This document shows positions 48,836-58,020 of a stretch of 64,000 nucleotides of DNA, piece by piece. The notes beneath the pieces were generated by a model. It was not told the origin of the DNA, made no database searches, and saw only the letters and a program-made list of their open reading frames with translations. Positions within the stretch are counted from its first letter, which is position 1. Every line of letters starts with the position of its first letter. The DNA lies in contig DAYVGO010000057.1 of NCBI GenBank assembly GCA_045399315.1, positions 1 to 64,000 of the forward strand, given 5' to 3'. This DNA is from Arsenophonus sp045399315 (GTDB lineage Bacteria > Pseudomonadota > Gammaproteobacteria > Enterobacterales > Enterobacteriaceae). The translations under genes and the position numbers were made by a program.

Positions 48836-49501
48836 ATGATTCGCTTTGAACATGTTAGTAAAGCTTATCGTGGTGGGAAGCAAGCACTCCAGGGTGTTGA
48901 TTTTCATCTTCAGCCTGGAGCAATGGCATTTCTTACCGGGCATTCTGGAGCTGGGAAAAGTACCTTATTAAAGTTAATTTGTGGTATTGAACGTCCCAGT
49001 GCTGGCCGTATTTGGTTTGGTGGTCATCACATTAGCCGCTTAAAAAAATGTGAAGTTCCTTTTTTACGTCGCCAGATAGGGATGATCTTTCAAGATCACC
49101 ATTTATTGTTTGATAGAAACGTTTATGACAATGTTGCTATGCCGTTGATTATTGCTGGTGCTAGCTCTGAGGATATTCGTCGTCGGGTGTCCGCTGCGTT
49201 GGATAAAGTGGGTTTACTCGATAGGGCGAAAAGTTATCCAATTCAATTATCAGGTGGAGAACAGCAGCGGGTAGGGATAGCTCGCGCAATTGTTAATAAG
49301 CCTAGTGTATTGTTAGCAGATGAACCAACAGGTAATTTGGATGGTGAATTATCTGAAGGTATTATGCGATTATTTGAAGAATTTAATCGAGTCGGCGTAA
49401 CAGTTTTGGTGGCCACTCATGATCTTGAGCTTATTGAGCGTCGTCATTATTCTATTCTGACATTAAACGGAGGAAGAATGATAGGAGGTCAGAATGGCTA
49501 A
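48836..49501 (+). CDS. ftsE: Cell division ATP-binding protein FtsE
   Basis: FtsE is the ATPase of the FtsEX complex, which activates septal peptidoglycan hydrolases during division. The 221-residue protein has Walker A GHSGAGKSTL (near residue 37), the Q-loop FQDHHLL, the ABC signature LSGGEQQRVG, Walker B VLLADEPTGNLDG and the switch His in THD. It starts 5 bases after ftsY and overlaps ftsX by 8 bases, indicating translational coupling. All expected catalytic residues are present. Confidence 0.98.
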   Translation: MIRFEHVSKAYRGGKQALQGVDFHLQPGAMAFLTGHSGAGKSTLLKLICGIERPSAGRIWFGGHHISRLKKCEVPFLRRQIGMIFQDHHLLFDRNVYDNVAMPLIIAGASSEDIRRRVSAALDKVGLLDRAKSYPIQLSGGEQQRVGIARAIVNKPSVLLADEPTGNLDGELSEGIMRLFEEFNRVGVTVLVATHDLELIERRHYSILTLNGGRMIGGQNG

Positions 49502-50453
49502 AAAACCTATCCATAAAATATCCAAAGCTAAGGCACTAAAAGGAGGATGGCGAGGACAGTGGCGTTACGCCTGGCTAAATACATTAGCAGATATGTTACG
49601 TCAACCTTTAGCCACGCTTTTGACAGTAGCTGTTATAGCGATTTCTATAACGCTCCCCAGTCTTTGTTATATCGTTTGGAAAAATGTTTCACAAGCGGCG
49701 CAACAATGGTATCCCACTCCACAATTAACGGTTTATTTGGATAAATCCTTGGATGAAAAAGGTGCTGAGCAGACAGTCACTGGTCTTAGAAAATTAGATG
49801 GTGTTAAAAGTGTCAATTACCTGTCGCGCGAAGAAGCAATGATTGAGTTTCGCAGTTGGTCAGGATTTGCTACCGCGTTAGATTTGTTGGAAGAGAATCC
49901 TTTACCAGCAGTGGCAATTATTACACCTAAAATTGATTTTCAAAATTCACAATCATTGATCAACCTGCGCAATAAAGTTAGCCAGCTAGCCGGAATTGAG
50001 GATGTTCGTATGGACGATAGTTGGTTTACTCGTTTAGCTGCATTAACGGGTCTGATCGGACAGATAGAAATGGTGATTGGTATTTTAATGGTTATGGCTG
50101 TGTTTTTAGTGATAGGCAATAGTATAAGACTAAATATTTTTGCCCGTAGAGATACAATAAATGTCATGAAATTGATCGGGGCGACTGATGGTTTTATTAT
50201 GCGTCCTTTTTTAAATGGTGGTATTATACTCGGATTAGTTGGCGCCTTACTTTCATTAATTCTTTCTGCCATATTAGTGTGGCAACTTACTGATATCGTT
50301 ACCCAGGTAGCGAGTGTATTTGGTACCACATTTCATATTCGCGGACTTTTATGGGATGAGGTGCTATTAATTTTGCTTGTTGCAGCGATGATTGGCTGGT
50401 TAGCGGCCTGGCTGGCTACAGCTCAGCACTTAAGACGATTCACATCAGAATGA
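49494..50453 (+). CDS. ftsX: Cell division membrane protein FtsX
   Basis: FtsX is the four-helix membrane partner of FtsE and carries a large periplasmic loop that contacts the EnvC amidase activator. The 319-residue product (E. coli 352) has a shorter cytoplasmic N-terminus, a first membrane segment (TLLTVAVIAISITLPSLCYIV), the periplasmic domain, and three C-terminal helices with RRDTINVMKLIGATDGFIMRPF. ATG 49494 lies within the end of ftsE, after an AGGAGG site. The intact frame suggests that FtsEX-controlled division continues. Confidence 0.97.
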   Translation: MAKKPIHKISKAKALKGGWRGQWRYAWLNTLADMLRQPLATLLTVAVIAISITLPSLCYIVWKNVSQAAQQWYPTPQLTVYLDKSLDEKGAEQTVTGLRKLDGVKSVNYLSREEAMIEFRSWSGFATALDLLEENPLPAVAIITPKIDFQNSQSLINLRNKVSQLAGIEDVRMDDSWFTRLAALTGLIGQIEMVIGILMVMAVFLVIGNSIRLNIFARRDTINVMKLIGATDGFIMRPFLNGGIILGLVGALLSLILSAILVWQLTDIVTQVASVFGTTFHIRGLLWDEVLLILLVAAMIGWLAAWLATAQHLRRFTSE

Positions 50454-50460
50454 TCATTTT

Positions 50461-50506
50461 CAGCATAAAAAGTGATTTTGATAATCAATATTGAACTTTT
50501 ATGCTG
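50461..50506. promoter_or_regulatory. Long imperfect hairpin between ftsX and rpoH
   Basis: CAGCATAAAAAGT (50461-50473) pairs with ACTTTTATGCTG (50495-50506), with one bulged A, around a 21-base loop. There is no T run after it, so it may be a weak terminator of ftsYEX, or a folded element in the leader of rpoH. I cannot tell which. Confidence 0.4.
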
Positions 50507-50680
50507 TCATTGTGTCAAAATAAAAAGTTCAATGTAATTAAGTCAAGGCAATTTTCTTCGATACCAAGCAGTGGTAAACTACTAGATATCAGATTAATCG
50601 TTGAGCAATGGAAGCTGCTAAAAATAGAAACTTTTTATTTAGAACTAATTCTTAGTTTATTGAATTCAAAGAGGATATCA

Positions 50681-51541
50681 ATGACCAAAGATATGCAATC
50701 ATTAGCATTAATTCCACAAGGTAGCATTGAAGCTTATGTGCGCTCAGCTAATGCTTATCCGATGCTAACAGCAGAGGAGGAACAAGAATATGCAAAACGG
50801 CTGCATTATTATGGTGATTTAAATGCGGCTAAACAGCTTATACTATCTCATTTACGTTTTGTTATTCATATCGCACGTAATTATTCAGGCTATGGGTTGC
50901 CACAAGCGGATCTTATCCAAGAAGGTAATATTGGTCTAATGAAAGCCGTTCGTCGTTTTAATCCTGAAGTTGGCGTACGTTTAGTTTCATTTGCGGTTCA
51001 TTGGATCAAAGCTGAAATTCATGAATATGTATTGCGTAATTGGCGGATAGTTAAAGTTGCCACAACCAAAGCGCAACGTAAGCTTTTTTTCAATTTACGT
51101 AAAAATAAGAAGCGTATTGGCTGGTTTAATCAAAATGAAGTCGATATGGTTGCTAAGGAACTCGGTGTAACCAGCAAGGATGTTCGAGAGATGGAATCTC
51201 GCATGGCTGCCCAAGATATGGCATTCGATATGAATGACGATGACGATAATAGTGGTGAAAATACTATTATTGCACCGGTTTTATATCTACAGGATAAATC
51301 TTCTGATTTTGCTGATAGCATTGAGGATGATAATTGGGAAAACCATGCTACTGATAAATTAACACAGGCATTATCCACTTTAGATGAGCGTAGTCAGGAT
51401 ATCATTCGTGCGCGCTGGTTGGATGAAGAGAACAAAACCACTTTACAAGATTTAGCCGATAAATATAGTGTATCTGCTGAACGCGTCCGTCAATTAGAAA
51501 AAAATGCCATGAAAAAGCTTCGATTAGTAATGGAAGCTTAA
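50681..51541 (+). CDS. rpoH: Heat-shock sigma factor RpoH (sigma 32)
   Basis: RpoH directs RNA polymerase to heat-shock promoters. From ATG 50681 (GAGG site at 50671-50674) the product has 286 residues, like E. coli (284): MTKDMQSLALIPQGS, region 2 with GYGLPQADLIQEGNIGLMKA and SFAVHWIKAEIHEYVLRNWR, the RpoH box QRKLFFNLR, and a region 4 helix-turn-helix with SVSAERVRQLEKNAMKKLR. The open frame extends upstream to 50501 but the added residues do not resemble the family. It follows ftsX, as in E. coli. The 227-base leader could hold its own promoters. Confidence 0.98.
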   Translation: MTKDMQSLALIPQGSIEAYVRSANAYPMLTAEEEQEYAKRLHYYGDLNAAKQLILSHLRFVIHIARNYSGYGLPQADLIQEGNIGLMKAVRRFNPEVGVRLVSFAVHWIKAEIHEYVLRNWRIVKVATTKAQRKLFFNLRKNKKRIGWFNQNEVDMVAKELGVTSKDVREMESRMAAQDMAFDMNDDDDNSGENTIIAPVLYLQDKSSDFADSIEDDNWENHATDKLTQALSTLDERSQDIIRARWLDEENKTTLQDLADKYSVSAERVRQLEKNAMKKLRLVMEA

Positions 51542-51685
51542 ATTAAGTTAGTAGCATGATGTAAAAATTTTAGCTGTCATTTTTGCTATTCAGCTAATAT
51601 TAAAACTTGGCAATAGAGTTATGAAAAAGTCTTTGAAAGTTAGAAAGCTAATGGCAGACTTATTTTGATCACTAACATGTCAAAT

Positions 51686-51725
51686 AAAAGGCGTTTACTA
51701 TACTAGTAAGGTAAACGCCTTTTTT
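51686..51725. terminator. Bidirectional terminator between rpoH and fis
   Basis: AAAAGGCGTTTAC (51686-51698) and GTAAACGCCTTTT (51711-51723) form a perfect 13-bp stem with a 12-base loop. T runs lie at the 3' side on both strands. It separates convergent rpoH and fis. Confidence 0.9.
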
Positions 51726-51735
51726 ATATGGATGA

Positions 51736-52032
51736 TTAATTCATACCATATTTTTTCAATTTCTTACGTAGAGTTCCACGGTTGATGCTTAACATTAATG
51801 CAGCACGGGTCTGATTTCCACGGGTATATTGCATTACCATATCTAATAATGGTTTTTCTACCTCAGCCAATACTAATTCATATAAGTCATTCACATCCTG
51901 GTTATTAAGTTGGGCAAAGTAGTTTTTCAGTGCTTGTTTAACTGAATCACGTAGTGGTTTTTGAGTTATTTGATCTTGTGAATTTACAGTAGCAACGGTT
52001 AGTACGTCAGAATTTCCGCGTTGTTCGAACAT
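51736..52032 (-). CDS. fis: Nucleoid-associated DNA-binding protein Fis
   Basis: Fis bends DNA and tunes rRNA operons, recombination and chromosome structure. From ATG 52032 the product has 98 residues, the same as E. coli, and is almost identical: MFEQRGNSDVLTVATVNSQ, then DSVKQALKNYFAQL, and the C-terminal helix-turn-helix NQTRAALMLSINRGTLRKKL. Eleven further in-frame codons upstream overlap dusB and are not part of the family protein. It is the second gene of the dusB-fis operon. dusB is broken, yet the fis frame and the probable operon promoter persist. Confidence 0.98.
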   Translation of the reverse strand: MFEQRGNSDVLTVATVNSQDQITQKPLRDSVKQALKNYFAQLNNQDVNDLYELVLAEVEKPLLDMVMQYTRGNQTRAALMLSINRGTLRKKLKKYGMN

Positions 52033-53022
52033 AGTTCTGTCAGCTCTTTTCTTTGATTTACGCAAAATTTTTCGAAATATGCCTCCAACACCTCCAGCTG
52101 TTCGCTGGCATCCTCTATGGTGTTAAATGTGCGCCGAAACTGGTCATCAGGTGCATGTTCTCTTAAGTACCACGAGAAATGCTTGCGTGCGATGCGGATT
52201 CCTTTGCCCGGACCGTAAAAGTCGTGCAGCTCCTTAACATTCGCTTGCATTAAGTACTGCACCTTAGCGATAGGCATTGGTGGCAGTAACTCACCTGTTT
52301 CCAGGTAATGCTGGATTTCCCGAAAGATCCAGGGTCTTCCCTGAGCAGCTCTACCAATCATTAGGGCATCAGCCCCAGTATAGTCAAGTACTACTCTGGC
52401 TTTAAGCGGGTCAGTAATATCGCCATTAGCGATAATAGTAATAATAATATTTTGCTTAGCTGCTCGAATACTGTCATATTCAGCTGCACCATTGAATAAG
52501 CATGAACGAGTTCTGCCATGAATAGTTAAAGCTTGAATACCACAACGTTCGGCCAGTTGGGCTATTTTTATACAGTTCCATTCTTCAGGTGACCAACCAG
52601 TACGAACCTTTAAAGTAACAGGGACATCAACCGCATTGACAACAGCTAATAGAATTTTTTCAATTAGCTCAGGATAGCGTAATAATGCCGAGCCTGCTAA
52701 CTTACTGTTCATTTTTTGACCGGACCTCATATTGATATCGATGATCTGAGCACCGCTTGCAACATTAATTCGTGCAGCTGCAGCCATTTCATCGGGATCA
52801 CTACCTACAATTTGCACAGAACGAATACCTAATTCATCTCTAATGGATCATTCTCAATCTGGATTTGTCTGTTTTCCAAACCTGAGGATTAGAAGAGAGC
52901 ATTTCCAAAACTGCCATACCAGCACCCATTGAGTAACACAGTGACCGAAAAGGCCTATCGGTGATACCTGCCATTGGTGCCGCAATGAGACAGTTTTTTA
53001 TCTGATATTGACCAATATACAT
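51999..53022 (-). pseudogene. dusB: dusB (tRNA dihydrouridine synthase B), broken
   Basis: DusB reduces uridine to dihydrouridine in the tRNA D-loop using FMN. From ATG 53022 the protein reads MYIGQYQIKNCLIAAPMAGI to KSRLRMIH, then a frameshift near 52838 separates it from GIRSVQIVGSDPDEM onward. In addition, the usual INMGCPAKKVNRK segment has become INMRSGQKMNSK at about 52712-52740, three bases shorter and lacking the catalytic Cys. Later parts (ALTIHGRTR, VIANGDITDPLKARAVL-like, YTGADALMIGRAAQGRPW) are clean. The tail reads through into the start of fis and overlaps it by 34 bases. Loss of Cys and the frameshift both indicate inactivity. Confidence 0.88.
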
Positions 53023-53054
53023 AGGCGATAAAAGAAGACCATCCTGTGACTGCA

Positions 53055-53091
53055 AGGGCGCGTATATTACGCATTTTTTACGAGATATGAA
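53055..53091 (-). promoter_or_regulatory. Probable dusB-fis promoter with GC-rich discriminator
   Basis: On the minus strand TTCATA and TAATAT are spaced by 16 bases, followed by ACGCGCCC. A GC-rich discriminator just after the -10 is the hallmark of stringently controlled promoters, such as the dusB-fis promoter in E. coli. The GC-rich patch stands out in AT-rich DNA. The transcript would start about 35 bases upstream of the dusB ATG. Confidence 0.5.
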
Positions 53092-53410
53092 AGGACAAAC
53101 TTTGAGCAAACCGATATTTCTTAGCAAAATTTTATCTTGATTTTTTCTGATTACGAAAAATATTCATAAAAATCAAGATAATGAAAATTTCTGATTGGTT
53201 TTCAAATTTTGTTATTCTTTATCGTAAATTCCTTGTTAGGATAGATTATCTCTGTTGATTGTATAAAAATCAACCTTGATAACCATTTTTATTATGGTTA
53301 TTTAAAAGATATTATTTAACATAAGCAATAAAAGTAATTAGATTTATAATTGTTATAATTTTATGATTTTTTATAAAAATAGATTATAAGTAAAATTTTT
53401 ATTTTATGGT
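53092..53410. other. AT-rich spacer, dusB promoter to prmA
   Basis: About 320 bases with no gene. In E. coli dusB follows prmA with a similar but shorter gap. Upstream activating Fis or other sites may lie here, but I can point to none with confidence. Confidence 0.4.
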
Positions 53411-53441
53411 CGGGATTAGCACATACTATGCGTTAATCCCG
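53411..53441 (-). terminator. Hairpin at the end of prmA
   Basis: CGGGATTA (53411-53418) and TAATCCCG (53434-53441) make an 8-bp stem whose right arm overlaps the prmA stop codon. On the minus strand an A/T-rich stretch follows. It is probably the operon terminator. Confidence 0.5.
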
Positions 53442-54335
53442 CTTAAAGTTAAGCCGTTTTTTTGTCCCTGTTATGCGACACCATCCTTCTTTTGCTATTA
53501 TCGGATCAATATTAAACTGTTGTTGATAAGCTGTTATAACTGCTTCAGCTTGACTTGCTAATATACCAGATAATCCAAGTAAACCATTTGAATTGGTTAA
53601 TTTTGCTATCGTACCAGCCAGTTCGCGTAAGGGGCCAGCTAAGATATTAGCAATCACAATACCAGCCGTTAAATTATCAGGTTGATCTTTTGCCAAATAA
53701 AGAACTAATTTATCGGCAACATTGTTTCGTTCGGCATTATTATGGCTAGCGAGGATAGCTTGTGGATCGATATCAATACCGATGGCTTTCTTTGCACCTA
53801 GCTTAAGTGCAGCAATAGCCAGTATGCCTGAACCACAACCAAAATCGATAACTGTTTTATCTTTTAAATTTAGACTATCTAACCACTTTAAACAGAGCGA
53901 TGTAGTAGGGTGTATCCCAGTACCAAATGCCAAGCCGGGATCTAAAATTACGTTAACCACATTGGCATCAGGTATGTCACACCAACTAGGACAAATCCAT
54001 AGCTTATGACCAAACTGCATAGGATGGAAATTATTCATCCATTCGTGTTCCCAGTCCTTATCTTCTATTTGTTCAATTTTATGAACAAAATTTTTGCCTA
54101 GTAAGGTGTGACTTTCAAGTTGGTGAATAACCTGTGTCATATCGCTTCCAGCATCAAATAAACCAATAACGTCTGTATCTCCCCAAAGACGAGTTTCACC
54201 AGGTAAAGGTTCAAAAACAGGATTGTTGTAGCTATCTTGAAAGGTGACAGCAACCGCTCCCGCTTCCGTTAATGTATCGCTTAAAGCTTCTGCGTGTTCG
54301 GCTGTTGAATTCAGCCGTATTTGTATCCAGGGCAT
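53433..54335 (-). CDS. prmA: Ribosomal protein L11 methyltransferase PrmA
   Basis: PrmA trimethylates ribosomal protein L11. The 300-residue protein matches E. coli PrmA (293): MPWIQIRLNSTAEHAE, PLPGETRLWGDTDVIGLFDA, a SAM-binding loop VIDFGCGSGILAIAALKLG (about 160-178), and NILAGPLRELA. Seven extra residues end the protein (KKRLNFKRD). It lies 27 bases downstream of panF on the same strand, as in E. coli. L11 methylation is not essential in E. coli, so its retention here is of some interest. Confidence 0.97.
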   Translation of the reverse strand: MPWIQIRLNSTAEHAEALSDTLTEAGAVAVTFQDSYNNPVFEPLPGETRLWGDTDVIGLFDAGSDMTQVIHQLESHTLLGKNFVHKIEQIEDKDWEHEWMNNFHPMQFGHKLWICPSWCDIPDANVVNVILDPGLAFGTGIHPTTSLCLKWLDSLNLKDKTVIDFGCGSGILAIAALKLGAKKAIGIDIDPQAILASHNNAERNNVADKLVLYLAKDQPDNLTAGIVIANILAGPLRELAGTIAKLTNSNGLLGLSGILASQAEAVITAYQQQFNIDPIIAKEGWCRITGTKKRLNFKRD

Positions 54336-54361
54336 AAATATTCTCTTGATGTTATGGGTTA

Positions 54362-55810
54362 TTAGCTCGCTTTTATTGATGCAGATAATAATTTTTTCTC
54401 ACCAACAAAATTACCAATTAAAAAAGCGAGCAGGCTCAATAATAGCGATGGCACGATGGGATGAAAATTTAAGATCTTAGCATCAAAGACCGTTAATGAT
54501 ATGTAAAAGATGGCACCAAAGATCATTGAACTTAATGCGCCAAAACGATTTGCTCTTTCCCAATACAGCCCCAGTATTAATGGCCAAAGAAAAACAGCTT
54601 GTAATCCACCAAAAGCGAGTAAATTTAACCAAATAATCATTTGTGGTGGATGCCAGGCGGCTAATAGTAATAAAGTGCCAAGAATAAGGGTTGAAGCGCT
54701 TGAAATCCATGTTAGCTTTTGTTCTTTTTTTATTTCGTTTGGTGCAATGTTTAAATATAAATCTTTAATGATAGTTGCTGAAGACTGAAGAAGTTGTGAG
54801 TTAATTGTTGACATAATAGCGGCCATAGGCGCTGCTAAGAAAATGCCTGCGGCGAAAGGAGGTAAAACAGTGATCATGAGTGTCGGGATGACCTGATCAG
54901 GAATAGTTAGATTTGGTAAAATGGCTCGACCTAGTGCTCCAGCTAGGTGCATTCCTAACATCAAAATGACCATAACAATAGTACCAAAAATGATCCCACG
55001 GTGCATTGCTTGGCTATTTTTATAGGAAATGCAGCGGACAGCTGTGTGTGGCAAGCCAATAACGCCAAAACAAACTAATACCCAAAAGGAAAACATAAAT
55101 GGTAGGTTGAAAATATTATCTGCACCCTGTGGCGTAATCAATTGTGGATTAATAGCTTTTAGTGTCTGAGTTGCTGTAGCTAAGCCGCCCGCTTTGTGAA
55201 TAGTAGCCACCAAAAGAATAATTGTTCCTAATAACATAACAAAGCCTTGTAGCGTGTCATTGAGAACACTAGCTCTAAAACCACCAAATGTAGTGTAAAG
55301 TGCAATAGAGATGCCAAATATTAATAACCCAATTTCATAAGGAATGTCTGCTGCAGTTTCTAGTAGACGTGCTCCACCAATAAATTGAACAGTCATAGCA
55401 CCAAAGAACGCGCACAGCAAACTCAAGCTAGCAATCCATACTAGTAAACGGCTTTGAAAACGAGTATATAACATATCATTAAGTGTTACCGCTTTATAGC
55501 GGCGTGCTAGAATGGCGAATTTTTTGCCTAGTACGCCAAGTGATAGCCAAATAGTAGGAACCTGAATTAAAGCAAGTAACACCCAGCCAAGGCCATATTT
55601 ATAGGCGGCTCCAGGGCCACCTATGAAGGAGCTGGCGCTGATATAGGTGGCAGTGATGGTCATTGCTAGAACCACTCCACCCATGGAACGATTACCTAGA
55701 AAATATTCATGTAAAAATTCGCCTTTTTGTCGTCTCTTATAGGCATAAATAGACAGTAGAAAGACCAATAATAAATAACCAATAAGAGGTAAGAGGATTT
55801 TAATTTGCAT
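54362..55810 (-). CDS. panF: Sodium/pantothenate symporter PanF
   Basis: PanF imports pantothenate (vitamin B5) with sodium, feeding coenzyme A synthesis. The 482-residue product matches E. coli PanF (483) and the SSS family, with about 13 hydrophobic segments, SSFIGGPGAAYKYGLGWVLL and FGGFRASVLNDTLQG. It overlaps yhdT by 11 bases and precedes prmA. Its survival suggests dependence on pantothenate from the host or a partner symbiont. Confidence 0.97.
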   Translation of the reverse strand: MQIKILLPLIGYLLLVFLLSIYAYKRRQKGEFLHEYFLGNRSMGGVVLAMTITATYISASSFIGGPGAAYKYGLGWVLLALIQVPTIWLSLGVLGKKFAILARRYKAVTLNDMLYTRFQSRLLVWIASLSLLCAFFGAMTVQFIGGARLLETAADIPYEIGLLIFGISIALYTTFGGFRASVLNDTLQGFVMLLGTIILLVATIHKAGGLATATQTLKAINPQLITPQGADNIFNLPFMFSFWVLVCFGVIGLPHTAVRCISYKNSQAMHRGIIFGTIVMVILMLGMHLAGALGRAILPNLTIPDQVIPTLMITVLPPFAAGIFLAAPMAAIMSTINSQLLQSSATIIKDLYLNIAPNEIKKEQKLTWISSASTLILGTLLLLAAWHPPQMIIWLNLLAFGGLQAVFLWPLILGLYWERANRFGALSSMIFGAIFYISLTVFDAKILNFHPIVPSLLLSLLAFLIGNFVGEKKLLSASIKAS

Positions 55811-56042
55811 CTTTATCCTCCAGTGACATTGGCTTAAAAATAAATTTAACTATTAATATACAAAGTAAAATAAAAATCAGTGGTAAATATAAACATGAAA
55901 GCTCAAACCATAATGGCATTCCTGTTATTCCAACTCCCTTACCGGGGAGGTAGGCGGTAATAATCCAACTACATAGATAAGCAAAAGTAAGAAAAATTGA
56001 CCAACGAGCTTCTTTGTTGGATTGCAAAAAACGTTTGTCCAT
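55800..56042 (-). CDS. yhdT: YhdT family membrane protein
   Basis: An 80-residue protein with two membrane segments, matching E. coli YhdT (80): MDKRFLQSNKEARWSIFLTF, LPGKGVGITGMPLWFELSCL and MSLEDKDAN. Its function is unknown. It always sits beside panF and overlaps it by 11 bases here, so a helper role in pantothenate transport is possible but unproven. Confidence 0.94.
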   Translation of the reverse strand: MDKRFLQSNKEARWSIFLTFAYLCSWIITAYLPGKGVGITGMPLWFELSCLYLPLIFILLCILIVKFIFKPMSLEDKDAN

Positions 56043-56121
56043 TGGTTCTCCTGGTAGTAAGAATTTAATCTGGAAGGATTGTATGTTAGTTAAAGATTTT
56101 CTTCAGAAAAATTATAGAAAA

Positions 56122-56143
56122 TAAGGGTACATTAAGTACCCTA
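56122..56143 (-). terminator. Terminator of the accBC operon
   Basis: AGGGTAC (56124-56130) and GTACCCT (56136-56142) form a perfect stem with a five-base loop. On the minus strand it is followed by TATTTTCT. It lies about 32 bases after the accC stop. Confidence 0.65.
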
Positions 56144-56174
56144 TTGCAATGAAGGGTGGATAGATTCGAAACGT

Positions 56175-57521
56175 TTATTCCTGTGATCCGAGTTTTTTTT
56201 CTAGGTAATGGATATTGGTACCACCTTTAAAAAAATTGGCATCATCCATAATCTTCTGTTGTAATTCTATGTTAGTTTTAATGCCATCGATGATTAATTC
56301 AGATAAGGCATTTTTCATGCGTAAGATAGCAATTTCGCGGGTTTCACCATAGGTAATTAGCTTACCAATCATTGAGTCATAGTATGGCGGAACCGTGTAG
56401 CCGGCATAAATATGTGATTCCCAACGTATACCAAAGCCGCCGGGAATATGAAGGCGAGTAATTTTACCAGGGCTTGGCAAAAAGGTATTAGCATCTTCTG
56501 CATTAATTCGGCATTCTATTGCATGCCCATGAATTTTAATATCTTTCTGCTTAATAGACAGGGAGAAACCAGAAGCGATCCTTAACTGTTTTTTAATTAG
56601 GTCAACACTAGTGATCATTTCAGTCACGGGATGTTCAACTTGAATACGAGTATTCATTTCAATAAAGTAGAATTTGCCATTTTCATAAAGAAATTCAAAT
56701 GTACCGGCACCACGATAATCGATATCGAGACAGGCTTTTGCACAATGTTCACCAATATTTTCGCGCATATCAGGTTTTATACCTGGCGCAGGCGCTTCTT
56801 CAACCACTTTTTGATGACGGCGTTGCATTGAGCAATCACGCTCGGCTAAATAAATTGCATTGCCTTGACCGTCTGCCAGTATTTGAATTTCAATATGGCG
56901 GGGATTTTCTAGAAATTTCTCCATATAAACCATACTATTATTAAACGTGGCTTTAGCTTCGGCTCGTGTCAGCGTAATTGCTTGTTCTAGATCACTTTCA
57001 TTACGAACCACACGTATCCCACGGCCACCACCACCACCCGAAGCTTTAATAATAACTGGGTAGCCAATTCGATTAGCAATCGTTTTATTGGTTTTTATAT
57101 CATTCGCTAAAGGTCCATCTGAACCAGGAACACACGGAATACCGGCTTTTTTCATAGCTTCAATGGCGGAAACTTTATCACCCATGAGACGAATAGTTTC
57201 TGGTTTGGGGCCAATAAATATGAAACCAGAACGTTCCACTTTTTCGGCAAAGTCGGCGTTTTCAGATAGAAAACCATACCCAGGATGAATCGCTTCTGCA
57301 CCTGTAATCTCTGCTGCGGAGATTATTGCTGGAATATTAAGATAGCTTTCAGCTGAAGCGGCAGGCCCGATGCAAACGGTTTCATCAGCAAGCAAGACAT
57401 GTTTTAAGTCGCGATCGGCGGCTGAATGAACCGCGACGGTTTTTATTTTTAGTTCCTTACAGGCACGTAAAATGCGTAAAGCGATTTCGCCACGGTTAGC
57501 GATAACAATTTTCTTAAGCAT
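56175..57521 (-). CDS. accC: Biotin carboxylase subunit of acetyl-CoA carboxylase
   Basis: AccC uses ATP to carboxylate biotin on AccB, the first half of malonyl-CoA synthesis for fatty acids. The 448-residue product matches E. coli AccC (449): MLKKIVIANRGEIALRILRA, the glycine-rich ATP lid KASGGGGGRGIRVVR, ERDCSMQRRHQKVVEEAPAP, and FIEMNTRIQVEHPVTEM. The start follows accB by 11 bases, consistent with the usual accBC operon. The gene is fully intact. Confidence 0.98.
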   Translation of the reverse strand: MLKKIVIANRGEIALRILRACKELKIKTVAVHSAADRDLKHVLLADETVCIGPAASAESYLNIPAIISAAEITGAEAIHPGYGFLSENADFAEKVERSGFIFIGPKPETIRLMGDKVSAIEAMKKAGIPCVPGSDGPLANDIKTNKTIANRIGYPVIIKASGGGGGRGIRVVRNESDLEQAITLTRAEAKATFNNSMVYMEKFLENPRHIEIQILADGQGNAIYLAERDCSMQRRHQKVVEEAPAPGIKPDMRENIGEHCAKACLDIDYRGAGTFEFLYENGKFYFIEMNTRIQVEHPVTEMITSVDLIKKQLRIASGFSLSIKQKDIKIHGHAIECRINAEDANTFLPSPGKITRLHIPGGFGIRWESHIYAGYTVPPYYDSMIGKLITYGETREIAILRMKNALSELIIDGIKTNIELQQKIMDDANFFKGGTNIHYLEKKLGSQE

Positions 57522-57532
57522 AGGATGTCTCG

Positions 57533-58003
57533 TTATTCGATGATAATCAGTGGCTCGTCAAATTCAACAGCTTCTCCATTTTCCAGGAGAATTGCTTTAA
57601 CCACACCTGCTTTGTCTGCTTCAATCTGATTCATCATTTTCATCGCTTCGACGATACACAGAGGATCACCTAATTTAATTGTTTGACCGACTTCAACAAA
57701 TGGTTTTGCTTCTGGACTTGGAGCTCGGTAGAAGATACCTACCATTGGAGAGCGAACAGTATAACTACTGATTTCTGCTTTGTTCTCATTTACGGTTTCA
57801 GGTAAAGTTTGAGAAGGTGCAAAGGCATTTGCTAAAGCAGGTTGATGTGTGGTGGGTGCTGCCATATATTGTTGTAAAGTTGGTAAATTCTGTACGATGG
57901 TACGACTGATACGTACTGATTCTTCACCTTCAGAAATTTCAATTTCAGAAATGCCAGATTCTTCAATAAGCTCAATCAATTTTTTAATTTTACGAATGTC
58001 CAT
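57533..58003 (-). CDS. accB: Biotin carboxyl carrier protein AccB
   Basis: AccB carries the biotin that shuttles between the two halves of acetyl-CoA carboxylase. The 156-residue protein is equal in length to E. coli AccB. It has an N-terminal assembly domain (MDIRKIKKLIELIEESGISE), a flexible Ala/Pro-rich linker (about 45-75), and the biotinyl domain with CIVEAMKMMNQIEADKAG, in which the Lys of EAMKM is biotinylated. It is the second gene of an aroQ-accB-accC run with gaps of 17 and 11 bases. Confidence 0.98.
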   Translation of the reverse strand: MDIRKIKKLIELIEESGISEIEISEGEESVRISRTIVQNLPTLQQYMAAPTTHQPALANAFAPSQTLPETVNENKAEISSYTVRSPMVGIFYRAPSPEAKPFVEVGQTIKLGDPLCIVEAMKMMNQIEADKAGVVKAILLENGEAVEFDEPLIIIE

Positions 58004-58020
58004 AAGTTGATTCCATATTT

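Noticed and set aside
50501..50680. 60-residue N-terminal extension of RpoH
   Set aside because: The extra residues do not resemble the sigma factor, and ATG 50681 has the correct ribosome site and conserved start.
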